64,000 nucleotides of DNA from Pedobacter sp. MC2016-15 (GCF_026239695.1 NZ_JAPIVS010000002.1:434001-498000), one strand, 5' to 3'; shown: positions 10,362 through 19,963, counted from the stretch's first letter. Translations and numbers: made by a program. Notes: a model not told the origin generated them from the letters alone.

Positions 10362-11278
10362 TGAGGAAATTTTGGCTGTTAAGTTTAGGACTAGGTATGA
10401 TTGGATTGCAGACAGTAAAGGCACAGCAGGTAATAGAGCTGTACCCGGGTGCCATACCCGGAGCAAAGGCTGCGCCGGCATCCTATAAAGAACGTCAGAC
10501 AGTTAAAGATGGTAAGGTGACAGGCCTGTCGAAGGTCTTTCAGCCTACCATCACCTTATATCAGCCTGCTGCTGCCATGGCCAACGGTACAGCGGTGATC
10601 ATTTGCCCGGGAGGTGGTTATCAGCACCTTGCTATTTCGCACGAAGGGGAGGAAGTGGCTAAAAGGTTTAATGAAAAGGGCGTGACAGCCATTGTGCTGA
10701 AATATCGTTTGCCGGATGATACCACGATGGTAGACAAATCCTTCGGGCCTTTGCAGGATGCCGAACAGGCGATCTACATGGTGCGCAAGAATGCTGCCCG
10801 CTGGAAAATCAATCCCGCTAAAATAGGGATCATGGGTTTCTCTGCCGGAGGACACCTGGCCTCATCACTCGCCGTGCATTATGGCGACAGCAAAATCGAA
10901 AACAAGGAAAAACTTAGCCTGAGGCCCGACTTTGCGGTGCTGGTATACCCGGTGGTCAGCTTTTTGGCTTCGCCGCATACAGGATCAGTGAAAAACCTGA
11001 TTGGCGCCAATGGTACACAGGCACAGCGCGAATATTTTTCCAATGAGCTGCAGGTAAATGCAGAAACGCCCAGTACCTTTTTAGTGCATGCCAATGATGA
11101 TAAGACGGTACCTGTGGAAAATAGCATCTTATTTAACCAGGCGCTGGTAAAAAACAAGGTGGCTGTAGAAACGCATCTTTACCAGGCAGGAGGCCACGGC
11201 TTCGGACTGCATAATAAAACGACAGCGGACGACTGGTTTGAGCGTCTGGAAAACTGGATGAAGGCCAATCAGCTTTAA
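10361..11278 (+). CDS. Secreted alpha/beta hydrolase (acetyl-esterase/BD-FAE-like)
   Basis: The 305-residue protein begins with a signal peptide (about 1-22, ending VKAQ). The alpha/beta-hydrolase core has an oxyanion-hole loop CPGGGY (82-87), nucleophile S161 in GFSAGG, an Asp in HANDDKTVP and a late His in AGGHGFG. The loop and lid pattern resembles esterases that de-esterify plant-wall sugars (BD-FAE, Axe-like), but the substrate is inferred only. It is translationally coupled to prfB (overlapping TAATG) and converges on the next gene with a 4-base overlap. Confidence 0.88.
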   Translation: MRKFWLLSLGLGMIGLQTVKAQQVIELYPGAIPGAKAAPASYKERQTVKDGKVTGLSKVFQPTITLYQPAAAMANGTAVIICPGGGYQHLAISHEGEEVAKRFNEKGVTAIVLKYRLPDDTTMVDKSFGPLQDAEQAIYMVRKNAARWKINPAKIGIMGFSAGGHLASSLAVHYGDSKIENKEKLSLRPDFAVLVYPVVSFLASPHTGSVKNLIGANGTQAQREYFSNELQVNAETPSTFLVHANDDKTVPVENSILFNQALVKNKVAVETHLYQAGGHGFGLHNKTTADDWFERLENWMKANQL

Positions 11279-12144
11279 ATATCACTGTTCAGCAGAATTT
11301 CCTGCAATTCCTTTAATTCTTCCACCTTTTCTGCAGAGCCCAGGTTCTCGTAAGAGGAGATCAGGTTCCTGATGATCCTGCGGATAATCTCGACGTTGCT
11401 GCATGGCGCATAAAATCCCGGCAGGGGCTGCAGGTTGAGCTGACGCAGAAACTGGTCTACATCATGTTTGCCAAAGATCGCTCCCTTGTTAAAGGCATTG
11501 ATATAAAACAATACTCCAAATTCATGCTCGTCCATCTTGCCCTCATCAATATATCCGAGGATAAAATGCTGCGGCAGGTTGACACCATAAACCGGTATAT
11601 CCAGTTTCTGGGCAATGGTAGAATAGATGATTGCCAGTGAGATCTGGTTCCCCTTTTTGGTTTCCAGAACCTGATTGATATAGGAATTCTGAGGATCGTG
11701 ATGATTCTTGGTATTTCCGCTGAAGCCGTTGATATTGTAGAAAATATGGTTGATCAGTTTGATCTTTTCTACAGAGCTCATTTCGTACTGAAGCCCCATC
11801 CATACTTCTCTCTTGATTTCTTCGATCTGGTTGATGATCTTTTGTTCATCCAGGTCGGGATACTGGTAACGATTGATCACCAGCGCCCCCTGTAATAAGT
11901 CGAACGCCCCACTCTGATACCAGAGATTCAGGTCTTCCTTCACACTATTGAACTGTATGTCGTGCACGATATTTTCTATTCTCTCCTGCAGCAGGGTATC
12001 CAGGGATTTCTCCCATTCTGTTTCCAGGAAATGGATCACAGAATTACCATGTTCAAGCAGGCGTTCGCGTACCTGCGAGAAAACTTCCTGATCAGGATCG
12101 TCCAGTAATTTCACCAAAGCGCTTATTTCTGTACTATTTTCCAT
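11275..12144 (-). CDS. SirB1-like transglutaminase-fold protein
   Basis: The 289-residue protein looks like the SirB1/transglutaminase-like family that often co-occurs with TPR segments. An N-terminal helical repeat region (about 1-100) is followed by a domain with KGNQISLAIIYSTIAQKL, YGVNLPQHFILGY and a C-terminal helical tail with RRIIRNLISSYENLG. SirB1 proteins are widespread, mostly non-secreted and of unknown role. I do not see the full Cys-His-Asp triad of active transglutaminases: the position where many carry Cys has S in ISLA, although H in LPQHF is kept. The 3' end overlaps the upstream hydrolase by 4 bases. Confidence 0.78.
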   Translation of the reverse strand: MENSTEISALVKLLDDPDQEVFSQVRERLLEHGNSVIHFLETEWEKSLDTLLQERIENIVHDIQFNSVKEDLNLWYQSGAFDLLQGALVINRYQYPDLDEQKIINQIEEIKREVWMGLQYEMSSVEKIKLINHIFYNINGFSGNTKNHHDPQNSYINQVLETKKGNQISLAIIYSTIAQKLDIPVYGVNLPQHFILGYIDEGKMDEHEFGVLFYINAFNKGAIFGKHDVDQFLRQLNLQPLPGFYAPCSNVEIIRRIIRNLISSYENLGSAEKVEELKELQEILLNSDI

Positions 12145-12185
12145 TAAATGCGAATTACAATGTTGTCTTTGCCTATTTTTGCCTT

Positions 12186-12968
12186 ATGGTCTTAGAATTT
12201 TTCAGCGATTACCTGAAGCATCGTTTAACTGCTAAAAGCAGGCATGGTACCCACTCACCTTTTGTTTACCAGCTGGTGGATGAGGTAATTTACGATTTTA
12301 ACTCCAAAACTGAATATTCCGGGATTGAGGCGCAGCGAAAAAAACTTTTAAATGACGATACTGTCATCACTGTAACCGATCTGGGTGCCGGTTCACACCT
12401 GAACAAAAACCGTACGAAGAAGATTAAGGAGATTGCGAAGAACGCGCTGAAGAGCCCGCGCCTGGCAAAGCTGATCTTCCGGCTGGCGCAGCATAGCAAA
12501 CCGGCAACTATCCTGGAGCTGGGAACCTGTCTGGGTATCACTACTGCTTACCTGTCCAGGGCTGCACCGGAAGCTGATATCATCACTATCGAAGGTTGCC
12601 CGGAAACGGCAAAAAAGGCCTACAGCAACTTCCAGGATCTGGAACTTGACAATATAGAACTGCAGGTGGGCAATTTTGATGAGCTCTTACCAAAGGTCAT
12701 CGACGAACATACGAAACTTGATTTTGTGTATGTAGATGGGAACCACCGTAAAGATGCTACGTTAAATTACTTCAGATGGTGTCTGCCAAAGATCCATGAA
12801 GACTCCCTGATGATCTTTGATGATATCTACTGGAGTAAGGGCATGAAAGAAGCCTGGGAAGAGATCAAGAGCCATCCTGATGTAACAGTTACCGTAGACT
12901 TGTTCTGGATCGGGCTGGTGTACTTTAAAAAAGGACAGGCGAAGGAGCACTTTAAGATCAAATATTAA
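12186..12968 (+). CDS. Class I SAM-dependent methyltransferase
   Basis: The 260-residue protein has the Rossmann SAM-binding motif ILELGTCLGITTAYL (about 115-129). An acidic residue ends the second strand (ITIEG). YVDGNHRKDATLNYF sits at the motif IV position and resembles O-methyltransferases of the catechol/caffeoyl type. Substrate unknown. The N-terminal 90 residues, including HGTHSPFVYQL, are conserved in Bacteroidota homologues as I recall them. The stop codon overlaps that of the convergent beta-barrel gene by 4 bases. Confidence 0.85.
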   Translation: MVLEFFSDYLKHRLTAKSRHGTHSPFVYQLVDEVIYDFNSKTEYSGIEAQRKKLLNDDTVITVTDLGAGSHLNKNRTKKIKEIAKNALKSPRLAKLIFRLAQHSKPATILELGTCLGITTAYLSRAAPEADIITIEGCPETAKKAYSNFQDLELDNIELQVGNFDELLPKVIDEHTKLDFVYVDGNHRKDATLNYFRWCLPKIHEDSLMIFDDIYWSKGMKEAWEEIKSHPDVTVTVDLFWIGLVYFKKGQAKEHFKIKY

Positions 12969-14095
12969 AAGGCTTCTGCGAGACTGAGGTAAAAGCCCGA
13001 TTGGCGCACTTCATTCGGGCGTTTCTCGCCGATACCATAATCTGCTCTTACGCTGAGGCCTTTTGCCGGATCAAAGAAGTACCGCATTCCGCCACCCCAT
13101 GAGGGCTTAAACTGTTTCAGGGAAAAGTCTCCGTTTTGGAATACACGTCCGCCGCCGGCAAAAAATGCCACACCGAAGCGGTTGCTAAAGCGGTAGCGGA
13201 GTTCGGCCTGTGCAGCCATCAGGTTTTCATCCCTGTAGCGTCCCGCATAGTATCCGCGCATGATATCTTCGTTTCCCATCTGGGGAAGCATATAAAATGG
13301 AACGTCATTTCCCTGCACGGTATAATATATTCCGTTGACACCCAGTACCAGCTTTTTGGCAAGGGGCCAGAAGTTCTTGAGCACCACCCTGATCTGGCTG
13401 CCACTGAAGTCCTCTTTTCCGAATATTTCCGGAGCATACTGGTAACTTATTCTGCCAAAGAAGCCCCTCGTGGGATAGTTGTTGGAGTTTCTCGTGTCGT
13501 ATGTTTGTGATAAACCGAGGAAAGCCACACTGCCACCTGTTTTATCCAGTACGCGGGGGTCAGTATCTATGATTCCTCCCGGCGTTACATCCCTGAAGGT
13601 ATTTCTTTCAAACCCAATGGATACACCGGTGTAGGCAAAGGGAAAAATATTCTTTTCTACATCAAAGCCGGTTCTGATCTGGTGCTGAACAACACGGTCC
13701 TTGTTGGCTTCGAGGGTTTGGTTGCCAATGCCAAAGAAGTCGAATGGCGTACTCCGCATACGCAGATCTGCTATAATATGATAGTCGTTATTTTTTGTCC
13801 AGATGTCGCCTTTGAAGGTAACGTTGTATTGTTTTTTTGTAGAAACTGACAGTATAGTGGCAAAGTTGGAGCTTCTGTTGAGGGGGTCTTCTTTATCCAG
13901 GTAGGTAGAATATAGGGCACCTACCCCAAACTCCATCCCTACTTCCTGAGAATATCTTAAAAATGGCAACGGCATAAAGCTGGCTTTACGCGTTGTATCC
14001 ATGTCTTCAGACAACATGCGTTTGATCAGTTTCATTTGTCCGAACCCGGAAAGGGCAGAGAGCATCAGGAAGTTACAGATAAATAGTTTTTTCAT
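12965..14095 (-). CDS. BamA/TamA-type outer membrane beta-barrel protein without POTRA domains
   Basis: The 376-residue protein runs from ATG 14095, with signal peptide 1-20 ending SGFGQ. The rest has the alternating pattern of an outer membrane barrel. It ends in the surface-antigen/D15 style: RFGVAFFAGGGRVF, then GLSVRADYGIGEK and a terminal aromatic (LAEAF). There is no room for POTRA repeats, so it is a barrel-only Omp85-superfamily member; such proteins in Bacteroidota are of unknown role (transport, lipid or protein export). A TTG five codons upstream is in frame but is not preferred. Confidence 0.8.
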   Translation of the reverse strand: MKKLFICNFLMLSALSGFGQMKLIKRMLSEDMDTTRKASFMPLPFLRYSQEVGMEFGVGALYSTYLDKEDPLNRSSNFATILSVSTKKQYNVTFKGDIWTKNNDYHIIADLRMRSTPFDFFGIGNQTLEANKDRVVQHQIRTGFDVEKNIFPFAYTGVSIGFERNTFRDVTPGGIIDTDPRVLDKTGGSVAFLGLSQTYDTRNSNNYPTRGFFGRISYQYAPEIFGKEDFSGSQIRVVLKNFWPLAKKLVLGVNGIYYTVQGNDVPFYMLPQMGNEDIMRGYYAGRYRDENLMAAQAELRYRFSNRFGVAFFAGGGRVFQNGDFSLKQFKPSWGGGMRYFFDPAKGLSVRADYGIGEKRPNEVRQSGFYLSLAEAF

Positions 14096-14321
14096 TAATG
14101 GTTGCTTCAACAGGGGCTGCGGTGTGGTAAGCGCTTTTTGGTATTAACAGCAATGGGATAGAATAGTTTTAATCGCCAATGCTGCGGTACAGGATTAAAA
14201 GGTAGCCAAATTAAACATTTTTAATGCCAATATGCTGACCAATCCATATCTCGATGCAGAATAACGCTGAAGAAGGTTGTTATATTGTAGATTCAAAACT
14301 ACTGTTTTGTATTATTTATTC

Positions 14322-14329
14322 TATTTTTG
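14322..14329 (+). promoter_or_regulatory. Candidate -7 box (TATTTTTG) before the deoxyhypusine-synthase-like gene
   Basis: TATTTTTG fits TAnnTTTG and lies 26 bases before ATG 14356. The 260-base gap 14096-14355 otherwise shows AT-rich DNA with no convincing gene. The nearest TTTTG (14305-14309) is too close (12 bases) to be a standard -33 element. Confidence 0.35.
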
Positions 14330-14355
14330 CGGCTGATAACAAAATATTAAATAAG

Positions 14356-15336
14356 ATGAGCGTAACAAGAGGACCAATATCTAAATTCATGGAAGGGCAT
14401 TACCTCCATTTCAATGCAGCGGCAATGATGGATGCGGCTAAAGGCTATGAAACACATTTGGACGAAGGCGGTAAAATGATGATCACCCTTGCCGGAGCGA
14501 TGAGTACGGCAGAGCTTGGAATTTCCCTGGCTGAGATGATCCGTCAGGATAAGGTAGCTATCATTTCTTGTACAGGTGCAAACCTTGAGGAAGATATCAT
14601 GAACCTTGTTGCCCATTCACATTATAAACGTGTACCTAACTACCGTGATCTTAGTCCGCAGGACGAATGGGATCTGTTGGAGAACCACTATAACCGTGTA
14701 ACGGATACTTGTATCCCTGAAGAAGAAGCTTTCAGACGTTTACAGAAACATGTATACAAAATCTGGAAAGATGCTGAAGATGCAGGAGAGCGTTATTTCC
14801 CGCACGAGTTTATGTACAAGATGCTGCTGAGCGGCGACCTGGAGCAATACTATGAGATTGACCCTAAAAATTCATGGATGCTGGCAGCGGCTGAAAAAAA
14901 CCTGCCGATTGTTGTACCGGGATGGGAAGACTCTACAATGGGTAATATCTTCGCTTCGTATGTGATGAAAGGCGAGCTGAAAGCGACAACCATGAAAAGC
15001 GGAATTGAATACATGGGCTACCTGGCCGACTGGTATATTGCCAACAGTGCAGGTAAAGGAATTGGATTCTTCCAGATTGGTGGTGGTATTGCGGGCGACT
15101 TCCCGATCTGCGTGGTACCGATGTTATATCAGGATATGGAAATGGAGAATATTCCTTTCTGGAGTTACTTCTGCCAGATTTCTGACTCTACAACTTCATA
15201 TGGTTCATACTCAGGAGCTGTGCCAAATGAGAAGATCACCTGGGGTAAACTGGACATCAATACACCGAAATTTATCGTAGAGTCTGACGCTACAATTGTG
15301 GCCCCATTGATTTTTGCATGGATATTAAAAATGTAA
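14356..15336 (+). CDS. Deoxyhypusine synthase-family protein (probable polyamine aminobutyl/aminopropyl transferase)
   Basis: The 326-residue protein starts at ATG 14356. An in-frame extension to 14254 exists but has no family similarity. It shows deoxyhypusine synthase features: an NAD-binding SCTGANLEEDIMN segment, a glycine-rich FFQIGGGIAGDF and the active-site lysine motif ITWGKLD. Eukaryotes and archaea use the enzyme to modify eIF5A, which bacteria lack. Bacterial homologues studied elsewhere (SpeY) make homospermidine or related polyamines from spermidine, NAD-dependently. I infer a polyamine role here but the substrate is open. It stands alone and ends at a hairpin before the act operon. 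Confidence 0.85.
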   Translation: MSVTRGPISKFMEGHYLHFNAAAMMDAAKGYETHLDEGGKMMITLAGAMSTAELGISLAEMIRQDKVAIISCTGANLEEDIMNLVAHSHYKRVPNYRDLSPQDEWDLLENHYNRVTDTCIPEEEAFRRLQKHVYKIWKDAEDAGERYFPHEFMYKMLLSGDLEQYYEIDPKNSWMLAAAEKNLPIVVPGWEDSTMGNIFASYVMKGELKATTMKSGIEYMGYLADWYIANSAGKGIGFFQIGGGIAGDFPICVVPMLYQDMEMENIPFWSYFCQISDSTTSYGSYSGAVPNEKITWGKLDINTPKFIVESDATIVAPLIFAWILKM

Positions 15337-15374
15337 TAATAACTTCCAAATTTTCATGAAAAAATTGGAGGATC

Positions 15375-15410
15375 AGAAAATCAGCAAAATTAAAAAATTG
15401 CTGATTTTCT
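15375..15410 (+). terminator. Hairpin terminator between the DHS-like gene and the act operon
   Basis: Perfect 13-bp stem (AGAAAATCAGCAA at 15375-15387 with 15398-15410), loop of 10 A/T bases. It sits 39 bases past the stop codon and is followed by TCGTTT only, so it is a moderate intrinsic terminator. Confidence 0.65.
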
Positions 15411-15472
15411 TCGTTTAAAGGCTAAAAAAGGCAATGTTTAGAATGATTATAAATTGTATTTACTGTCATTTC

Positions 15473-15506
15473 TTTGTCATTGGTAAATTAATAAATTTTA
15501 CTTTTG
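15473..15506 (+). promoter_or_regulatory. Promoter of the act/cta respiratory operon
   Basis: TTTG at 15473-15476 (-33) and TACTTTTG at 15499-15506 (-7), spacer 22 bases. A second TTG (15480-15482) gives spacer 16. Start of transcription is expected near 15512, giving a leader of about 75 bases to the actA ATG at 15589. This is the best two-element match to the Bacteroidota housekeeping promoter in the window. Confidence 0.6.
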
Positions 15507-15588
15507 TGGACGCTTTGACGGAGAACAGAAGTTTAAACATCAATTGCGGTTGTTAAAGTTTTTTAAAATAAAGCATAAAATACTCATT

Positions 15589-16884
15589 ATGAGGAATATC
15601 TCATTGATCATTAGAAGAGTTTGGAAGTCGGCATTTATGGTTACGGCTCTATCTGTTTTAATCGTTTCAGGTACACAAGCACAAGACGCAGCAGCGGGAA
15701 GAACAATCTTCAAGGAAAAATGTACTTCATGTCATGCTCTGGACCGCGATCTGATTGGTCCGGCACTGCAGACAGTAGTCCCTACAAAAAGCGAGGCGTT
15801 TTTATTAAAATGGATTAACAATGCTCCGGCGCTGATTGCATCAGGAGATAAAGAAGCTATCGAGGCTTCCAAGTTTAATCCAAGTGCGGAGATGACTGCA
15901 TTTCCGACATTAAAACCAGAGGATATCAAAAATATCCTTGCTTACATCAAAGCTGGTGAGCCTAAAAAAGCAGGCGACGCTGCAGCAGGAGCTGGTGCTT
16001 CTGAGGAAGTGTCTGACTTTTCTCTTGCAGGAGTTGTTGCGGTAATCCTGATCTCCATCGCTGTGTTGGTGATCTTAGGCCGTGCGATCAAAATGCTCGA
16101 GCGTCTGATCCTTCAGAAACAAGGCGTAGTAATTGTTGAAGAGGAAAATCTTTCAATGGCTGCCGGTGTAAACAGGTTGTTCAAAAACAAGAAATTCGTT
16201 TTCTTCTTTATCTTATGTTTAGTGATCAGCTTAGGATCATGGGGATGGATGGGAATGTGGAACACTGGTGTGAACACAGGTTACCAGCCAACGCAGCCAA
16301 TTAAGTTCTCACACGAACTGCATGCGGGTACAAACCAGATCGACTGCCAGTACTGTCACGCAGGTGCATTCGAATCAAGAAATGCAACAATCCCATCTCT
16401 TAACGTTTGTATGAACTGTCACAAATCGGTTCAGGCAAGAGATAGCCATGATGGTAACATCTCTCCTGAAATCCAGAAGATCTACAATGCACTGGGTTAC
16501 GATGCGGATAAAATGACTTACGACAAGTCTAAAGAAAAACCAATCGAATGGGTTCAGGTACACAATCTTCCTGATTTCGCTTACTTCAACCACTCACAAC
16601 ACGTTGTTGTAGCTGAAGAAGCTATCCGTAAAGAAAAAGGTTTGAAACCTAACGAGCCAGTTTGTTTTGCATGTCACGGACCAGTGAACACTATGGAAGA
16701 GATATACCAATACTCACCTCTGACCATGAAATGGTGTATCAACTGTCACAAAGACACGAAACTGGAAGTGAAAGACAATGCTTTCTATACGAAGATTATT
16801 GCTGCGCATGAGAAGATCAAGAAAGGTGAGAAAATGACACCTGCAGCTTTAGGTGGTTTGGAGTGTGGCAAATGTCACTATTAA
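15589..16884 (+). CDS. actA: Alternative complex III subunit ActA, multihaem cytochrome c with N-terminal monohaem domain
   Basis: The 431-residue protein runs from ATG 15589; an upstream TTG at 15544 is possible but unlikely. After a signal/anchor (about 10-32) comes a monohaem cytochrome c domain with CTSCH (45-49). A transmembrane helix follows (about 145-170), then a second near 200-220, then a periplasmic multihaem domain with CQYCH (253-257), CMNCH, CFACH, CINCH and terminal CGKCH. That makes six CxxCH sites in all: a pentahaem ActA core plus a fused cytochrome c. ACIII oxidises menaquinol and passes electrons to oxidases. It is the first gene of the actABCDEF operon and follows the promoter at 15473-15506. 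Confidence 0.93.
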   Translation: MRNISLIIRRVWKSAFMVTALSVLIVSGTQAQDAAAGRTIFKEKCTSCHALDRDLIGPALQTVVPTKSEAFLLKWINNAPALIASGDKEAIEASKFNPSAEMTAFPTLKPEDIKNILAYIKAGEPKKAGDAAAGAGASEEVSDFSLAGVVAVILISIAVLVILGRAIKMLERLILQKQGVVIVEEENLSMAAGVNRLFKNKKFVFFFILCLVISLGSWGWMGMWNTGVNTGYQPTQPIKFSHELHAGTNQIDCQYCHAGAFESRNATIPSLNVCMNCHKSVQARDSHDGNISPEIQKIYNALGYDADKMTYDKSKEKPIEWVQVHNLPDFAYFNHSQHVVVAEEAIRKEKGLKPNEPVCFACHGPVNTMEEIYQYSPLTMKWCINCHKDTKLEVKDNAFYTKIIAAHEKIKKGEKMTPAALGGLECGKCHY

Positions 16885-16933
16885 TAGTAGAGTTTAATAA
16901 AAAGAACGTTCGATAAACAGTAATATAGCTTAA

Positions 16934-19900
16934 ATGGAAAGCAATAAAAAATACTGGAAAGGCTTAGAGGAATATAATAAGACCTCCGATTTTGTTGAAA
17001 ACAACAAAAACGAATTCGCAGAGCCGCTTCCAATAGAAGATGTTTTAAATGAAGCAGGGTTAAGTACAGTAACCCCGCGCCGTGACTTCTTAAAAGCCTT
17101 AGGCTTTGGTCTGGGTGCGGTATCACTGGCGGCTTGTCAGCCTGCCCCGATACACAAATCAGTACCTTACCTGATCAAACCAGAAGAAGTAATCCCGGGC
17201 GTACCGAATTACTATGTATCTAGTTTTAAAGGACAAAGTATATTGGTTAAAACCAGAGAAGGGCGTCCTATTAAAATTGAACCAAATCCTAATGCAGGTC
17301 AGTTCAATTGTGGTACAGACGCAGTAGCTCAGGCTTCAGTATTAGATTTATATGATGTTTCAAAACTTAAAGCCCCGGTTTTAAAGAATGAGGAAACTAC
17401 ATGGTCTAAAGTTGATGCATTTGTAAGTGCCGAGCTGGCGAAAGCTAAAGCTTCCGGCAAAAAAATCAGAATTGTTTCTTCATCAGTATATAGTCCTTCT
17501 ACACTTGCTGTAGTGGCCGACTTTATTGCTGCTTATCCAACTACCAAACACGTTCAGTACGATGCGATCTCTTATACAGGTATCATCAAAGCGAATGAGA
17601 ATAGTTTTGGAAAAGCTGTTATTCCTAAGTATAACTTCCACAGAGCTGACCTTGTAGTGAGTTTTGGTGCCGACTTCCTGGGAACATGGATCAGCGGTGA
17701 AGAGTTTACTTCTCAGTACATCGAGAACAGAAATTATAAAACGCTTGCAAAAGGTAAAATGTCACGTCACTTCCAGTTCGAAGCCGGAATGAGCCTGACA
17801 GGTACCAATGCAGATACGCGTGTTCCTGTTAAATTATCAGAGCAGGGACCAGCGTTAATTACCTTATATAATGCGATTACAGGTGCTAACCTGGCTGGTG
17901 GTGCATTGCCAAACAATGTTACTGCAGATAAAGCATTAAAATTAGTAGCTAAAGAATTAGTACAGCAAAAAGGCAAAGCCCTGGTTGTTTGCGGATCGAA
18001 CGATGTTTCTACGCAAATTCTGGTAAACGCCATCAACTCTGCTATCGGTAGCTACGGTACTACAATCGATCTTGATAATCCTTCGAAACGTTTCTCAGGT
18101 AACGATGCTGAATTCGCAGAATTCCAGAACGAGATGAACAGAGGCGAAGTTGCTGCTGTTTTCTTCCTGGACTCAAATCCTGCTTATGATGTAGCCAACG
18201 CTAAAGCCTTCACTGAAGGATTGGCTAAGGTTGCGCTTAAAGTATCTTTCTCTGACCGTAAGGATGAAACGGCTTCATTATGTGATGTTGTTGCCACTAA
18301 CCAGAATTACCTGGAATCATGGGGTGATGCCAACACTTACGAAGGATCTTATTCAATCGTTCAGCCAACGATCAACCCTGTGTTTGACTCACGTCAGGCT
18401 GAGCAGAGTTTACTGATCTGGTCTAACGCTCCTGTTAAAGATTACTACCAGTATGTACGTAACAACTGGGAGAAAAACATATTGCCTGTTTTAGGTAAAA
18501 CCTGGAATGAACTGTTGCAAAACGGTGTATTCGCTGCTGCTGAGAAACCAGCGGGAACTTATACTTTCAGCCTTTCACTGGCAGCCGTTGCACCATCAGT
18601 AGTAAGCACCAGCAAATCTCTTGCAAAAGACATCGAGCTGGAAATCTACGAAACTGTAGCAATGCGTGATGGTAAACATGCCAACAATGCTTTCCTTCAG
18701 GAATTGCCTGATCCTGTATCAAAAGTTACCTGGGATAACTATGTTGCCCTTGCACCTAAATTTGCAGAAGAAAAAGGTCTGAAAGAATTTGATCTGGTAG
18801 AGGTTAAAGGTAGCAATGGTTACGCCATCATCCTGCCAGTTCTGATTCAACCGGGACAGGCAAGAGGTACAGCATCTATCGCTTTGGGTTACGGACGTAC
18901 CAAAGTAGGTAAAGCTGGTGATAACGTTGGTAAAAACGCTTTCCCTTTCCTGAGCTTCAGCAACGGAACTTTACAATATGCAACGACAGTAACGATCAGC
19001 AAAACTGGCGGTACTTATGAACTTGCACAAACACAAACCCACCACTCTTTCGAAGGCAGAGATATTATCCGTGAAGCAAGCTTCGCTGAATACAAGAAAA
19101 ACCCTGCTGCAGGATTAGGTAAAAAAGAAGGCGGACATAAGTCTTACGATCTTTGGGATAAATACGAAAAGCCAGGAAACAACTGGGTAATGGCAATCGA
19201 CCTGAACGCTTGTACAGGTTGCGGTTCTTGTATCGTTGCATGTAACGTAGAAAACAACATTCCTGTAGTGGGACGTGATGAGGTTCGCAGACGCAGAGAG
19301 ATGCACTGGATCCGTATCGACCGTTACTACAGCTATGAAGAAGGTGATAAGAGCGTAACTGAAGAAAAAGAGATTGCTCACATGGAGAACCTTGACAATG
19401 TAAGTGTTGTTCACCAGCCGATGTTATGTCAGCACTGTGACCACGCTCCTTGTGAAACGGTTTGTCCGGTACTGGCTACTACTCACTCTTCAGACGGATT
19501 AAACATGATGGCTTATAACCGTTGTGTAGGAACACGTTACTGTGCAAACAACTGCCCGTACAAAGTTCGCCGTTTCAACTGGTTTAACTACTGGAATGAC
19601 TCACGTTTCGATAACTACCTGAACAACGAGTTTACTCAACTGGTACTTAACCCTGATGTTACTGCACGTTCACGTGGTGTAATGGAAAAATGCTCGATGT
19701 GTGTTCAACGTATTCAGGCTGGTAAATTACAAGCTAAGATTGAGAAACGTCCTTTAAAAGACGGAGATATCAAAATGGCATGTCAGGAAGCTTGTTCAGC
19801 AAATGCAATCATTTTCGGTGACGCGAATGATCCGGAATCAGAAGTTTCGAAAGCATTGCGCAGTGAGCGTATCTATTATGTACTGGAAGAAGTTAACACT

Positions 19901-19963
19901 CAGCCAGGAATAGGTTACATGACCAAAATCAGAAACACAGATTCACCAAAAACAATAGCGTAA
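16934..19963 (+). CDS. actB: Alternative complex III subunit ActB, molybdopterin-like plus iron-sulfur protein
   Basis: The 1009-residue protein contains a twin-arginine motif RRDFLK at 49-54 followed by a lipobox LAAC with C68, so it is predicted to be Tat-exported and lipidated. The large middle part (about 75-740) resembles a molybdopterin oxidoreductase fold; in ACIII this part carries no molybdenum cofactor (family knowledge). The C-terminal part has ferredoxin-type cysteine clusters: CTGCGSCIVAC, CQHCDHAPCETVC, CVGTRYCANNC and CSMC with CQEAC. These bind the [3Fe-4S]/[4Fe-4S] clusters. It is the electron-wire subunit between quinol site and ActA/ActE haems. Gap to actA is 49 bases. Confidence 0.95.
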   Translation: MESNKKYWKGLEEYNKTSDFVENNKNEFAEPLPIEDVLNEAGLSTVTPRRDFLKALGFGLGAVSLAACQPAPIHKSVPYLIKPEEVIPGVPNYYVSSFKGQSILVKTREGRPIKIEPNPNAGQFNCGTDAVAQASVLDLYDVSKLKAPVLKNEETTWSKVDAFVSAELAKAKASGKKIRIVSSSVYSPSTLAVVADFIAAYPTTKHVQYDAISYTGIIKANENSFGKAVIPKYNFHRADLVVSFGADFLGTWISGEEFTSQYIENRNYKTLAKGKMSRHFQFEAGMSLTGTNADTRVPVKLSEQGPALITLYNAITGANLAGGALPNNVTADKALKLVAKELVQQKGKALVVCGSNDVSTQILVNAINSAIGSYGTTIDLDNPSKRFSGNDAEFAEFQNEMNRGEVAAVFFLDSNPAYDVANAKAFTEGLAKVALKVSFSDRKDETASLCDVVATNQNYLESWGDANTYEGSYSIVQPTINPVFDSRQAEQSLLIWSNAPVKDYYQYVRNNWEKNILPVLGKTWNELLQNGVFAAAEKPAGTYTFSLSLAAVAPSVVSTSKSLAKDIELEIYETVAMRDGKHANNAFLQELPDPVSKVTWDNYVALAPKFAEEKGLKEFDLVEVKGSNGYAIILPVLIQPGQARGTASIALGYGRTKVGKAGDNVGKNAFPFLSFSNGTLQYATTVTISKTGGTYELAQTQTHHSFEGRDIIREASFAEYKKNPAAGLGKKEGGHKSYDLWDKYEKPGNNWVMAIDLNACTGCGSCIVACNVENNIPVVGRDEVRRRREMHWIRIDRYYSYEEGDKSVTEEKEIAHMENLDNVSVVHQPMLCQHCDHAPCETVCPVLATTHSSDGLNMMAYNRCVGTRYCANNCPYKVRRFNWFNYWNDSRFDNYLNNEFTQLVLNPDVTARSRGVMEKCSMCVQRIQAGKLQAKIEKRPLKDGDIKMACQEACSANAIIFGDANDPESEVSKALRSERIYYVLEEVNTQPGIGYMTKIRNTDSPKTIA

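Noticed and set aside
14254..14355. N-terminal extension of the deoxyhypusine-synthase-like gene
   Set aside because: The extra 34 codons have no family similarity and span the likely promoter box at 14322-14329.
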